From positions 806,001-870,000 of the forward strand of contig JAALGY010000059.1 in assembly GCA_032358165.1 (NCBI GenBank): a stretch of DNA of 64,000 nt. Reading direction: 5' to 3'. Below the pieces are notes generated by a model. That model worked only from the letters and a program-made list of their open reading frames with translations, was not told where the DNA came from and did no database searches. Positions 27,377 through 40,200 of this stretch are shown in pieces; positions within the stretch are counted from its first letter, which is position 1, and every line of letters starts with the position of its first letter. The position numbers and the translations under genes are program-made. This DNA comes from Diplosphaera chodatii (Eukaryota > Chlorophyta > Trebouxiophyceae > Prasiolales > Stichococcaceae).

Positions 27377-29604
27377 TCAGGCGTCATCGGACTCCTGTGC
27401 ATCCGGCCGGCCGCTGCGCTGCCGCACCGCCGTGGCCAGCGCCGACCAGTCGTCGTCGCCCCTGCCCGCTGCCTGCGCCGCCCTCAGGTGGTCCAGGACG
27501 ATGTTCGCAACCGGCAGGTGCACCTGCATGCATCATCGGCCTGCATGTTGACGCATTGCAGCGCCCGGTTGTGCGGCGCCCTCAACTCACACACCGAGTG
27601 CGCACCAACAGAAACCACCTGTGTGCCGCGTATGTCCAGTTGTCGGGTGACCACTGTGCTGCACATGATAGGAAGCAGCAACGAGCTCCTACTCTGCTGA
27701 GTTTGGCAATGTGCGGGTGATGACAGGAAGGCCGGCGCTCACACGGCAACCCATGCCAGGCGCATCACTTCAGGGCGACCTTGCGGCTACTGTAAGATTG
27801 GATGGTGGCGGTTGGACGATCCGAAGACTCCTACCTTCTTCTCGGCCGCCAGCGTCTGCATGTGGCTCACATCCTTGATGCCGCCCGTGACCGCAAAGCC
27901 CGCGGTGCCGCCCTTGCGGTCGAAGTCGTCCGCCGCCATCCGGGAACCATAGCCCTCGAAGATCATGCCTACACGAGGGCTGGCAGCGCTCGCTCAGCTT
28001 CCAAGTGATGGGTGTACTGAAAGCAGGCCGGTCGCCACAACATGCTGCGCATGTGCACGCATGGCCGACGCAAAAGTGTGGCAGGCCGTCACCAGACAGA
28101 GCCCATTGTTTGGACTGTCAGACCCCGCAGCTGCCGCGCGCACCCGGCAGCATGAGGTGCAGGAACTGCAGGAGCAGGTCCCGCGGCAGCCCTGTAGCGT
28201 CCGCCAGCGTCATGCCCTCCGCCAGCAGCTCGATCGCTGCAGTGCAGGGCATCGCCGTTGCAGCCAACAGCTGATTCCAAACGGCCATGGAGCGTGGGCA
28301 CTTGGCAGCACGGAACGATAATGTAACAACAGTTGGCAAACAGTGACGCATCACCTACCTGATGCAATGAAGAAGTTGCCAGTGAGCTTCATCGAGCTGC
28401 CGTGCACCGCCTCGTTGCCCGCATCTGCATGCGGACGCGAAGCACGCTCATCACAAGACGCCGCCTGGCAGTCCCAGAAATGCAAGCACGTCGACCCCGT
28501 TGCTGCTGCACACATGCTGTGCAACAGCGACAGCACTGTGGCTGGTCATGAGCGCTCCGAGTTGGCAATACATCAGAGTGCTTGCCATTGTGACGAGATG
28601 CTTGCTCACCTAGGACAGCTCGCCCCAGGGGTTCTAGCAATGGCCGCACCCTGGATTTGGCTGCCTCGGGCCCCGACAGCACCATGATGCACTTTCGTGC
28701 TGCCACCGCATCGGGGCGGCCAAACACTGGGCAGGAAAGGTACGTGATGCCTGCAGGTACCAGTGCCGGGTGGCCGTGAGCATTTGTGGAGAGTGCACCG
28801 GCAGGCGGCGTCGTGTCAGCAGGCGTGCTCATGCAGCACCAAGGCCTGAACATCAGCTGCACTCCCGTCTGCACCTTTCTCCGCTGCTGCCGCCGCCAGG
28901 TCCGCCGTCGTGCTCGGCAGCACCGTGCTCATGTCGGCGAAGATGGCGCCGGGCGGCGGCTCACCCCGCAGCACCGCCGCAAACACATCCCTTACCGCTG
29001 CGTCGTCCGCCAGCATGGCGAACATCACGGCGCAGTTCTCCGCCAGATCCTCCACCGACTTGACCCTGCAGCACGCACTTCTGTACGATGATAAGCTCCT
29101 GCAAACACGGTCGTTCACCTGATCTTGGCCATGTAAACAAGACAGAGGATGTCCCGACACTAAGGCCACCACAATGTCCGTCCCACTACAGGGCATGGCT
29201 GCATGTCGCGGCAGATGGCAGTGATGTTAAATCCTTCTGGTGCGCAGGTGTGGACGCATGACAGTGATGAGAGTTATCACAGGAGCACAGTAGGTAGGTC
29301 TGATGGATGTTCAGTCATATGAAGCGACTCACGCTTGAGCACCCGCCTCAATGTGCGGGCCATACTTGTTGGGACTGCGATTGTGCACCAGCAAGTTGCG
29401 CTCATCGGCCGCCTTCAGGTCCTTCTGTAGATTGAGCGCCAAGCCTGCACCATGTGTCCTGGATCAGTGACCCGGGTGCTGCTGTACCTCAACATGCTTG
29501 CCGGCATGCATGCTTTCAGTACGGCAATATCTTGACATGACTGGCGTACCGCTGCCCATGGCGCCAAGGCCGATGAAGCCAATGCGCTCATCGGCTTCGA
29601 CCAT
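27377..29604 (-). CDS. beta-hydroxyacid dehydrogenase (HIBADH / glyoxylate-reductase superfamily)
   Basis: NAD(P)-dependent dehydrogenase of the 3-hydroxyisobutyrate / 6-phosphogluconate dehydrogenase superfamily. ATG 29604 starts MVEADERIGFIGLGAMGSG, the Rossmann GxGxxG nucleotide-binding loop placed almost at the N-terminus. No transit peptide is seen, so a cytosolic protein is likely. Next exons: LALNLQKDLKAADERNLLVH, then VKSVEDLAENCAVMFAMLAD and GAIFADMSTVLPSTTADLAA (about 29070-28875). YLSCPVFGRPDAVAARKC (about 28743-28690) and GSSMKLTGNFFIASG (about 28415-28370) follow; the Lys is the catalytic lysine of the family. AIELLAEGMTLADATGLPRD, FEGYGSRMAADDFDRKGG, KDVSHMQTLAAEKK and VHLPVANIVLDHLRAAQAAG complete it, stopping at 27377. 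The CPVFG variant of the substrate motif differs from the DAPVSG of plant GLYR, so the substrate is left open. Confidence 0.88.
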
Positions 29605-31299
29605 GTTTCGACGCTTCTGATGGCTACCGCGCCATGCTGGCCATCCTCAATGCAGGTCCGATGCGCTTTGCGGCTACTGAGACTCTGATCTGCCAAGGCT
29701 CAGGCCTGCTAAAATGGCCAGCAGATGATTTGCAATGCCGTGCACAATAGATGCACGGCGCAGCAACAGCAATTGCGCCAGCCATGCAGCATGCAGCAGG
29801 GAAGGGCGGAGTCGTCTGACAGGAGGACCTTTCAGAGCGAAGGGCCAGACAAGAAGGCAGGGGCGGGCGACGGGAATGTGCCCTTCTGCAGACATCAGCG
29901 GACTGCCGGCCGTCTGCCCGCACTTCTGACGGTGCAGCGGCCAGGGTTGCGGCGTGCTGCCGGTTGCGCAGCCGTGTGCAGGAGTACAACGACCCGCTTG
30001 GCGCTCTGGATTGCTGTAAAACGCTGGTCTGGGCTGGATTGGGCCTCGTCCCCTTTCCGAAGCACAGGTATGGGTTCCGGCTGGAGGCTGCAAAGACAGT
30101 GCAGGCCCCTTTCTGATCTCGATGATTTGCAATGACGTTCTCAAGAGACGTCTGGCGAGGTGGCTGTCGCTGCCTGCCGGCGCTGACGCGAGGTCGGCTC
30201 GCCAGTGGCAAAACTACGTGGGGCCAGCTTACGCGGCATACGGCGCCAGTGGCTGTCAGGCAGCCCTGTGTGCATTGCATACCGGTTGAAGCGCAGAAAC
30301 AAGTGGCCAAAGCGGCCTGCGTGCCCTTGCAACGTGATGCAGCTCCGTCCGCTGTCCGCAGCACTGCGTAGCTTGAGTTTGTTCGCCACGGATTCCCTGC
30401 CGATAACGAGCAGTGCAGCTTTGCTTTGCGTACTGTGTGAGGAAGGGTTTGTGGCACTCGCGACCCCGCGGTCCAGCGGTGGGCGTGGCCGGCCATGCGC
30501 AGGGCTCGTTGCTGGCAGACCATGGATCTGCGGTTGGTCAGATGTGCCGATAACAACGCTAGGCCCTTCACATATTACTGATAGTGTCTCAGAGCATATG
30601 TATCTGCGCGGAACCGATCACGGAAGCCTGGTTTGAGATGGAACGGTGGTGCGATCATGCCATCTTCGAAGCCAGATCAACCAATCAGCTGCGATGGGAT
30701 CAAAGCTTCTGATGTGGGGTCTGAGAAGGGAGTGAGATGCAAGCTAGCAGTGTTGGGGCGCAGCCCCAGCATCATGTGTTGGCTGCACCGCCACCTGGGT
30801 GTGCATGGCTGCGGTGAAAGATGTTGCAGCGCATGTGGGGGCAGAAACCTCTGTTGAGGGTGCCATGCAGCGCATGAGAGTTGCTGGGCCGTTTCAAGGA
30901 GCTCCACGACATGCCGATCTATTGGACATCGACAGACTGCACAGTGTGCCAAGTGACGGCTGCGATCACTGCAACTTTGCTGCTGCAGGGGAGCGGGAGC
31001 GGCCTGTGCTGGGCTGGGGCCCTGCGAGCGCCATAGTGTGCTGCTACACCCCTGGGCCAGCTTGCAGCTATCTGGTGGGCAAGCGGCGAAGGGGTGCAGC
31101 GCCACGGGGCCAAGGGGAGCACAGTGAGCAGCGGTCTGGCCCCTGAGCAGCCCTCGCAGCGAGTGTGCGCAGCAGCAGCCGCGGCGCGGCAGCCACAGCA
31201 TGAGCAACAGCGGCGGAAGCTGAGGGATGGCAGCAACAGGCCAGGGCGTCAGACCAGGGCGGCTGATACCTCTCTGTTGAGACCGTTCAAGGGGTGGCT
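29605..31299. other. divergent intergenic region, dehydrogenase / ATXR3-like gene
   Basis: 1.7 kb between divergent start codons. No family is recognised. An unusually long stop-free stretch (about 315 codons, minus strand, 30571-29624) lies here, but its Arg/Ser/Cys-rich translation looks non-coding and it is out of frame with the dehydrogenase start. On the plus strand the 200 bp before 31300 are also open (QQRRKLRDGSNRPGRQTR), so the ATXR3-like protein could begin further upstream. Confidence 0.4.
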
Positions 31300-34200
31300 A
31301 TGGCGACAGAGAATGGAGTGGGCGGCCCCTTCTCGGCCTTCCAGCAGGCTCGCGCGCACCTGCCCGACGGCCGCCGCGTCAGCAACTGGTACCTCATCAC
31401 GCCGGCGGGCAACCAGGTGCGCTGGGCATGCTCTGAGAGTGCTCACCAGAGGTTGCGCCACAGCTGCGCTTGTCCAGTGGAAGGACCCCACACCACGGCG
31501 GTGACGCTGCATCGCGGCAAGCATGACAGCAGCTAGCTGCCTGCTACTCTGTCTCACAGTGGTGCAGCGAGTTGCGTGAGGCAGACACCCCTGTTTTTGA
31601 CGCACCCGCAGTGGCTCTTCTGCATGAGCGCCCCCTGATGTGCAATTCGTGAGGGTCCCATGTCCGTCACAACCCCAGATGTCTGCCACACCCCCAGATG
31701 AGCATAGCCTGCCTCTCCACCTCGAGTCGATTCACTGCCGAGCAGGTGCACGCGGCGCAGGGGGTAGAGTCGGAGCGCCGCGACGGGCACTACCAGTACC
31801 GCTCGGTGAGAACCTAGCGCCCCACGCACCCCCTCCCCCGGCAAATGAGCCGGTGCCTCCGTGCGCCCTGCCCAGGTGCTGGCCGCCCAGGGCGTGGAGT
31901 CCGCACAGCGCGACGGCCACTATGCCTACGCCTCGGTGGGCGGCCTGCGGGCCTGTGCTGCCTGCCCGCAGCAGGCCTGCAGCTGCCGTGCTCAGCGAAA
32001 ACAATCACATTGCCATGGGCCGCCGCGGCCCGCTGCAGTTGCCTGCTGTGGCGTACTGAACACTGCCCAGATGTGCTGCCGAGATGTCCATCATGTTCCA
32101 CAGTAGCACGCAGCTCGCCATGCTGCCTTAGGAACACCCAGCAACACTGACTTGACACGCTGGCGCTGCAAGCACGATGGGCACATCTGCCATGCTGCTT
32201 GACGGATGGCCAGACACTCAGCGCAACGGTGCTGAAGCATGATGCGTCCTGTTGTGCAGCAAGGGGCGTTCGACAAGGAGGACCCGCTGAACTGCAACAA
32301 TCAGGGCGACGTGAAGCGCTGGCTGGCGAAGTACATCGAGGATGGCGCCCCGCCGCCCGCCGGCACCACCTTCCAGCTGCCCGACCGGCGCGAGGCGGAC
32401 CCACCCAGCAGCGACAAGCGGTGTGTGCAGCTGTGGGCCACTCTGGCACGCATGGAAGCCTAGCACTGCTGCTCAGTGTGCCGACTCGCCCCCGCTCGGC
32501 ACCTGCATTCCATCCCGAGGGGCATCCTGTGGAACCGCCCCCATCATCAACAAGGCGTGCGGGGACCAGCCGCTGTGCCTCACACCCTCAAGTCCTGGGC
32601 AGGATGGAGGTGAAGGTGAAGACCGAACCCAGCCTGCGGCCGACGCGGCCGCCCTCGGCGCGGGCGGCGGCGGTCGCGCCGGGCGGCTACGCGGCGGTGG
32701 CGGACGGCGGCGTCCTCAACGAGGTCATCGAGCAGGAGGCCCGGGAGGCCAGGTGACCTCTTCCACCGCTGCACTTTCACATTCCGAAGCTTTTGACCAG
32801 GGTGCAGTTTGATAACGGGAAGTTAACGGGAAGACTGGAACAGCAGCTAAACCAGGTCATCGAGCAGGAGGGCCGGGCGGCCGGGTGCCCATCTGCCAGT
32901 GCTTGGTGGTCTGCCGCTTGCCGATGGCCCCGCTGACGCCACTCGCCGCTGTGACTAATCTGCCCAAGGGACACCAGGGTGCGGTCAGCAGTCGGCCATC
33001 GGGAGTGTCGTCCGCAAGGGTTTGGGCTGCTGCCGCTGCAGGGGCAGGCGGGCGGCGGCTGCAGCGGCGGGGGGCGAGCCCCGCGACCGCAGCTTCATCA
33101 CCAACCTGTCGCAGCGGCGCGCGTTCGTGACCGAGGTGCACCTGACCGGACCCATCAGTTGCGTGTGTAGGTTTGGCAGGTGGAAGCTTTGCAGGGGCTG
33201 CCTACACCAGGCATCCTGCAAGATGCCACTCGTCATCAGGCTTCTGTACCGTAGGTGTTGCAGGCAACCCATCAGTACTGGATTCACCGTGCCGATGACA
33301 AGGCTCCGCGCCGTGGCGCAGGCACTAAAGGGGGTGGAGGCGCGGCTGAAGCTGCTGGCGGCGCGCGGGGGCGTGGGGTACACGCTGACGACGGTGACGC
33401 ACGAGCGGGAGGTGCGCGTCGCCACCAGCAGCGACGTCACCGTGTCGGGGCACCCTGGGTGCGCTTTTGCTGTCAGGGGGCCTCCTGATCTCTGAGGCAG
33501 CCCTGCATAGGCGCTGTGTGCCGCCTGAGGGGCTTGCCAGCAAACTGTATCGCAGCCGTGAGCCACGGCAACAGCAGGGCACTGCCAGGTTTGCTTGGTC
33601 CCGACCAGCAGCCGCGTGTGCAGGCGGCCGCGGCTGCGGGAGGACAGCGCGGATCTGGAGGACTCGGGGCCGCTGAACGGGCGCAAGCGGCGGGGCAGCG
33701 GCGGGCTGGCCCCGCCGCCGGGCAAGCGCCAGCAGTCCGCGCCGCAGCCCGCCGACTCCGACGACTCCAACCTGGGGTGCGCCTTGGTGTCGGGCACCTG
33801 CAGACATACGGTCGGGGTTGTCTGAGCCGCCGGAAGTCGTGCTCACCACCAGGGCCACACCCAGCAACCCGCATGCACCGTCTGAATCGGGTTCTTGCCT
33901 TTGTGCAGGCTGGCGGCGCTGCTGCACGCGGCGGCGGGGCAGCAGCGGGAGGACAGCCCGGAGGGGCGGGCTGCCGGGCCGGCATCGGCTGACAAGCCCA
34001 AGCCGTCGCGCGCGCAGCAGCAGGCGGCCTTCGCCGCCGCCGCCAACACGGACCCCGACCTCAAGTCAGTGCCGCCGCCCGCTGCCGCCGCACCCTGCCT
34101 CGAGCCGCGGGTTCCTACTTGCTGCATGTGCCCTCTGCTTAACGACAGCACGAGTAGTCCCCGCTTGCCAAGCCACTGCAAGTGTCACATGACAGGCAAC

Positions 34201-37200
34201 TATCTAGCCGAGCACCTTGCTTGATATCATACATGCATCATATGTGTTTATTTGCGGCACCTGCGCCTGCAGGGAGATGGTGCCGCACATCAGCGGCAAC
34301 GAGGAGCCGCAGATGCCGGGCCTGTGGCGCAAGGAGCCCTGGGCCGAGCTGGCCTTCGAGGCCATCGATGCCTACAGGGTGGGTGCCGCCACCCTGCCTG
34401 CCTGTCGGGCTGCGGGGTTTTACCTGCACAACCAAGACTGTGGCTCCGCAAAGCGACTGACCGCTGCGTTGAATCAAGGCACTGAGCCCGCATGCCATCT
34501 ACCCAGTAGCCGAAGGCGATCAGACCTTCACTGCTGGCCCGGCTGTTATTCAGCAGCCTCCTGTTCACTACAGCACGGCTACTGAGCATGGATTATCAGG
34601 CAACTGTCAAGCCGTGACCAGTGCGCAGGTGGCGCCGGAGGGCGGGGAGGAGGTGGACAAGCGCGCGCTGCTGGACCGCCTGAAGTGCATGGGCCTCGCG
34701 GAGAACACCAGCGACGAGAACCGCAGCAACGTGGACTACATGGTCAAGCACCGGGTGCGCACCTTGATCTGTCGCGTCCGCTGTTGTGTGCAAGCTGAGT
34801 GCCGGTTAGCGGCAGGCGCTGGGTCATGGGCATCGCTGAAGCCCTGCTGAACCTGCTCATGCAGCTGCTGGTGCTGGACGGCATGCCGTACCCGCTGGCG
34901 GACGCCGACCGCAGGGTCCAGAGCGTCTGGGGCATCGACCGCTACACCCGCAGGTGGGCAGCAGCCGCAGCCGGGTCCATGGTCGCCAGGCTGCAAGCAG
35001 GACTCTGCAATTGTATGTACAGAGCTGGGTCTGTTCTTGAGGGCGTGCACGTGCCGGCAGTACCCAGAACAACCATATGATGGTCGTCATCCTGGGTGTG
35101 CTGCTGCAGCAACATCTTCCATGCCCTGGAGCGGTGCAAGGCGCCCTACGCCGGCGACGGCAAAGAGGCCACCGCCGCCCGCAACGAGTTCATTGACCGG
35201 CGGCTGCTGCCGGCCTGCAATGCCGCCGGGGCGCAGGGTTGGTGCGCTCTGTTACCCTACTGAACTGTCGTGACCGACATGTTCCGAAGCTGACAGCAGA
35301 GGAACAACAGCCTTTGACTGCTGCGTGAGTCCTGGCCCGGCGGAGTGATTCATGCTCCCTAGATTTGCATGGTAAGGACATCTGCAGTGTATACATGACT
35401 CGCTTCGAACAGGTTTTGCAACCTGGGTCGCAGGGACATCTTAGGCGTGCTGCAGACGCTGCGGAACGATGAGGGCAGCGATGCCGCCCTGCAATCCACC
35501 TGCAAGGTGACTGCTATACTCAAATATCTAGGGTTCGCAAATGACATGTCACTAGGGTTGCGCTGTCACAGCCCTTGACATATGTGAGCTGCCAGCACAT
35601 GCAGCACGCAGCGGAAGACGGAAGGGCCAGTTGAACTGTTCGCAAACCCTGCACCGTGGGCTGCAGGCGCTGGCGCGCGTGATCAACGCGACGGAGCGGC
35701 ACTACAAGGCGGCCGGGCGGCGGTCGGGGCTGCCGGTGCCCAGCGGCGTCATCGAGGACCGCGACCACTTCCGCATCTGGCCCAAGGCGCGCGCACTTCC
35801 TGCATCCCCACCGGAAGCGCCCCGCAGCAGCTTGGTCACAGCAGCAGCCTGCGTGCAGCTCTCAAACTGGTCGCCACAGCTCGTGGCGTCATCAGCTGTT
35901 CGTGTGAAAGCTGCCAACGGTCATAGTGGCCGAGCGTGTTGTGGCAATGTGTGAACCCTGTTCTGCTGCAGGGCATGGGCGTGGTGCTGACGAAGGAGGG
36001 CGGGCTGCCGGCGGGCGGCTTCGTGAACGAGTACCTGGGCGAGATGTACTGCCCCTGGGCCTGGCAGGAGCGGCAGGTCGGTCGGCCCGCTGTTCCAACG
36101 CAAACAACACCAGCAGCGCTCACAACAATTCCAGCAGCGCTTACAACCTGCTTGATTTGGGTTCAGCCTGCATGAGAGTCAGCGCATGGGTGCACAAGCA
36201 GGAGTGAGCTCCCGTAACAACCGGGGGAAATGTGCGGGCGATATGCAGCCGCCACGCGTGCATCTGCACGTTACAAGAGTGGCCAGCCGCTTGGCTGCCC
36301 GCACAGTCTGCTTGTGCGGGCGCTTGCTATCCTTGAATCGCTGGAGCCTTGTCGGCAGTCAGGTGTTGTCAGCATGCACACTGTGCTGCTTGCATGGGCT
36401 GCAGCTGGGCGCGGGGCGGGGCGGCGCGGTGGGCAAGCGGTCGCGCATGCGGCCCGGGCTGCCGGACCACTACAACATGAGGCTGCAGCGCCCGCTGCTG
36501 GGCGACGACAAGGCCGGCACCGACATCACCCACATCGACGTGCGCACCCTTGTCATCGCAGACACAGCTTGTTCGGCACAAGGGTTTCCAATTTGGCAAA
36601 GCTGAGCGCCGGCTTGTTCTGCACGAAGCCCGCTGCAGGGGCGCAAGCTCATGTCTGCCGTGCTGAGGCTGCAACGGACTCTGGCCGTCACTGAAGGGCG
36701 ACACCTGGCTGCAGGGCGCCCGCATGGGCAACTTCTCCTGCCGCATGGCCCACTCCTGCAACCCCACCTGCTTCACGGTCACCATGGGCGCGGGGCCGCA
36801 GCTCACGCTCGCCATCTACACCACACGCGCCGTGGCGCAGGTGGGCCTGGGGGCAGATCGCGGGGCTTGCTGCCGGGACGAGCAGAGGATGCAGACAGTC
36901 GTCGGGCAGCACCGCCACGCGTGTAGTTCATGCCAGCAGCCGATGCTGGAATGCAGGGACAGGGCGGGATCGCATGGCACAGTGTGCAAGAGCGTTCCCA
37001 GTGGCGGCGGGGAAGGGAGTGGGGAGTTGACACGTCTGCCGTTGCCGCCTGCAGGGCGAGGAGCTGACGCTGGACTACGGGCAGGAGACGGAGTCGGAGA
37101 AGGAGGCGCGCGCGGCGGTGTGCCTGTGCGGCGGGGAGGGGTGCCGCGGCAGCTTCCTGTACCACGCCGCCCATGCGGGCGCCCCGGGCCAGCCCCAGCA

Positions 37201-40200
37201 GCAGGCACGCTTGCGTCTGAGCCCCAGCTCGTGCGTCCAAGGCATGCGTCCATGCTGGTTTCCCGGGACACCGTGATGTGCTGCGCCTCGAGCCCGGCCC
37301 GTGCCTGCTTCCGCCCGCCGCCTCAGCAGCAAACGTTGACACTGTCGACCCTTGTCAGAGCTGGCTGCACATGCAGCAGTTGGACGCTGCCGACAGACGA
37401 CCCTGGGACCCTGCGCAGGTGCTCGCCAAGCAGCTGCCCTTCCTGGCGCGCACGGCGATGATCATGCGGGTGTGCGCCGCGGCGGGCCCAGAGCCGGGGG
37501 AGGCGCCCGCGGAGGACTACGCCCTGCTCGCCGCCGCCGGCCTGCGCAAGTGAGGCCGAACTGGCTCGCCGCCCTGTGCATGGCATCCCGGGGGTGGCGG
37601 CGCCCCCATGTGCAGACATTCCAGGGCTGCAACCGCACTGCAGCGCGCGAGCTCGCGGCTTTCGGCCAGTGTTCGTAGATCCTGTCATCCTGCGGCTTGC
37701 CAGTGGCGCTGAGTTCTGTCGGGCCGCCGCCGCAGCTCGGTGCTGTGCGCGCGGCCGGACGGGCGGGTGCCGCTGCCGGCGTGGGTGGTGCGCTGGGCGG
37801 CGCTGGCCCTGGGCTTCATCAACCAGGAGCACGCGCAGCTGCCGGGCCTGCTGGCAGGCACGCGCTGCACGGGCTGCGGGGTGCTGCCCCTGCGACCGAG
37901 TGCTGCCGCTGTGTGGGACGCTGCTGCAAATGCAGCTGTTGCTGCACGAGCGTGTTGCATGACGGTGCTGTGGGCGCCGGACGAGCTGGAGCACATGTTG
38001 ACAGGTTGCCAAGTGCAAGTGTCATGGGATGCCTGTGCCTCGACCGCAGCCGACGGCTTCACCGCGGGGGAGGCGCAGCGGGAGGCGGGCGAGCTGCGGC
38101 GGGGCCGCGTCGCCGCCCTCATCACCGCCCTGGACAAGGTCAAGCTGTTCCTGCGCCACCAGGCCCGCGACGACCGGGTGCGCTTGTGTGTCCACCCGCG
38201 CCACCTTTTTATCGATGAGTCTTGGCCTGTGGAGCAGTGTGCACCCAGTCATGCTTGGGTGGGTGCTGGTGCCACCCAAGCTCAGGCTTGCAGGAGGCCA
38301 CCAGGGGTTAGTACAGTAGGCTGAAGTGTGTATGCTCCCGGGGCGCAGCCGGAGCCGCCGCTGACGTGGCTGGACGAGCGGGAGGTGGTGGGCTACCTGT
38401 GGACCGACGAGGAGTCGCAGGCCGCGCGGTGGGTGTCCCTCTTCGTGTCCCTCGTGCAGTGGCTGAATGATCCGCTTGCGCGGCTGCTGACCAGGATGCG
38501 CAGCTGCTCACCAGGATACGCGGCGAAGGTACTTGTACGAGTAGTTTGTATCAAGCTTCATGGCGCTCTCGAGGATCGTGGCCACGGCCTGCAGCACGCC
38601 TGCAAAGACAGCCTGGCAGAGGCCGCACCTGCCACCCGTTTGTGCCGTGTTCAAGTACGGTTGGAACCTGCAACCTTGGGCTTGCTGCTGAGCATCACCC
38701 CGCCCCGCGCAGGATCGTGCGGCTGGCAAAGGAGCAGCTGGCGCCGGACGCCAACGTGCAGCACCCCAACATGCTGACGGGGCCCACCGCCAGCCGGGGG
38801 CTGCGGCGGCCGGCGCCCCCCTCCGACCGGCACCTCGAGAAGGAGCAGCCCCGGCGCGGCCGGGGGGCCGCCGCCAAAGCAGGTGGCTCCAAAAGCTTTT
38901 GTTGAGCGGAGCAAAAAAAAAAAACAAAAAAAAAACCCTGTTGTCACTGGAAAGCACCTGGTGAAGGGGCTGCCATGGTGGCAGCAGAGCCTCGTCGGCC
39001 AAGCAGGTGTCTCGTGCATCAACATTGTGCTCCATGTTTGCAGTGGGGGTTTGCAGATTTTATTGATGGCTTCCACACATTCTCGTCGCAGCAAAGCGGC
39101 CGCTTGGCCGGCCACGCAAGGATGCCGAGTCCGAGGACGATGAGGAGGATGCACAGGATGGGGAGGAAGAAGACGAGGACGAGGTGGTGCTCTGTTCCAT
39201 TGTAGGATCACCTGTAGGTTGTGAACCGGGACAAAGCAGAGGCCTCTCCACATGTACTGCGGTGCTGCTCTGCGCCATGCCAGCCCTGTTCTCTGATGTG
39301 AGCAGGAGTCGGAGCAGCTGGACGAGAAGGACCTGGGCATTGACGCCGCGCCAGAACGGCCAGCAGCGACTGCCGAGGTGAGGGATGCACCTGGCGACAT
39401 GTTGCGTGTGCCACACGGGCAGTCTCAGTGTGACTGACCACTTGGTTGAGCAGCAACACACCACCACACTCTGATCCGCAGGACCTCGAGGCAGTGGAGC
39501 AGCTGGAGAGGCTGCTGGAGGAGGAAACTCCGACGACCGCAGCCGCCGCGCAGGCCGCGCTGCGCAAGCTGGCAGCCATCCTGAGGCAGCAGGTGCAGTG
39601 CCTTGCAACAATGGTGCAGCGACGCCGTGCCGTGCTGGCACACCTTGCTCGCAGATGCTGTTTGGCACTAAAAGCAGCTGTATGTCATGTTTCTATTGTT
39701 CAGGGCCCCGGGCACGCGGCGATGTACGACCTGGCGCTGCTGCTGGCGGGCACGCGCAACTGGTTCGAGCCCTTCCGGCGCTACGAGCCCTTTCAGGCCA
39801 AATTCTGGCACGCCGCCTCCGAGACCAAGCCCATCCCCAAGGAGCAGTACAGGTGCCGGGCCATACTATTGGATCTCACAGAACATATACAGCTCTGACT
39901 AGCACATCTGACTGCCTGACCAAGCCAACCTACTTGCTGTATTGCAGATGACCAGACCAGTCATGCTGGGCAGTCAACTGCAGCCGACCAGGGGCCCTGT
40001 CCCTGCCGCAGGTACCGCTCGGGCTTCATGTGGGGCGCGCTGGCCAGCTGGCACCGGCCGCAGGGGGACCCCCTGGTGCACCTGGGCAACGAGCGGCGGG
40101 GCTGCCTGTCGCTGCCCGACGCCGACTGCTGCTACCTGCCGGTGCGCTCCTGGCCATGGTGTCCTCCTCGATGCTGCTGAGCGAGTCCCATCCCACTATC

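Noticed and set aside
32985..33797. 270-codon minus-strand frame
   Set aside because: It lies antisense to several well-supported ATXR3-like exons; the Arg/Ser/Pro-rich translation is a typical GC-rich shadow.
38913..38935. A-rich tract as evidence of a retroposed cDNA or poly(A) tail
   Set aside because: It sits inside an intron of the ATXR3-like gene between exons that splice in frame; there is no target-site duplication or intronless copy beside it.
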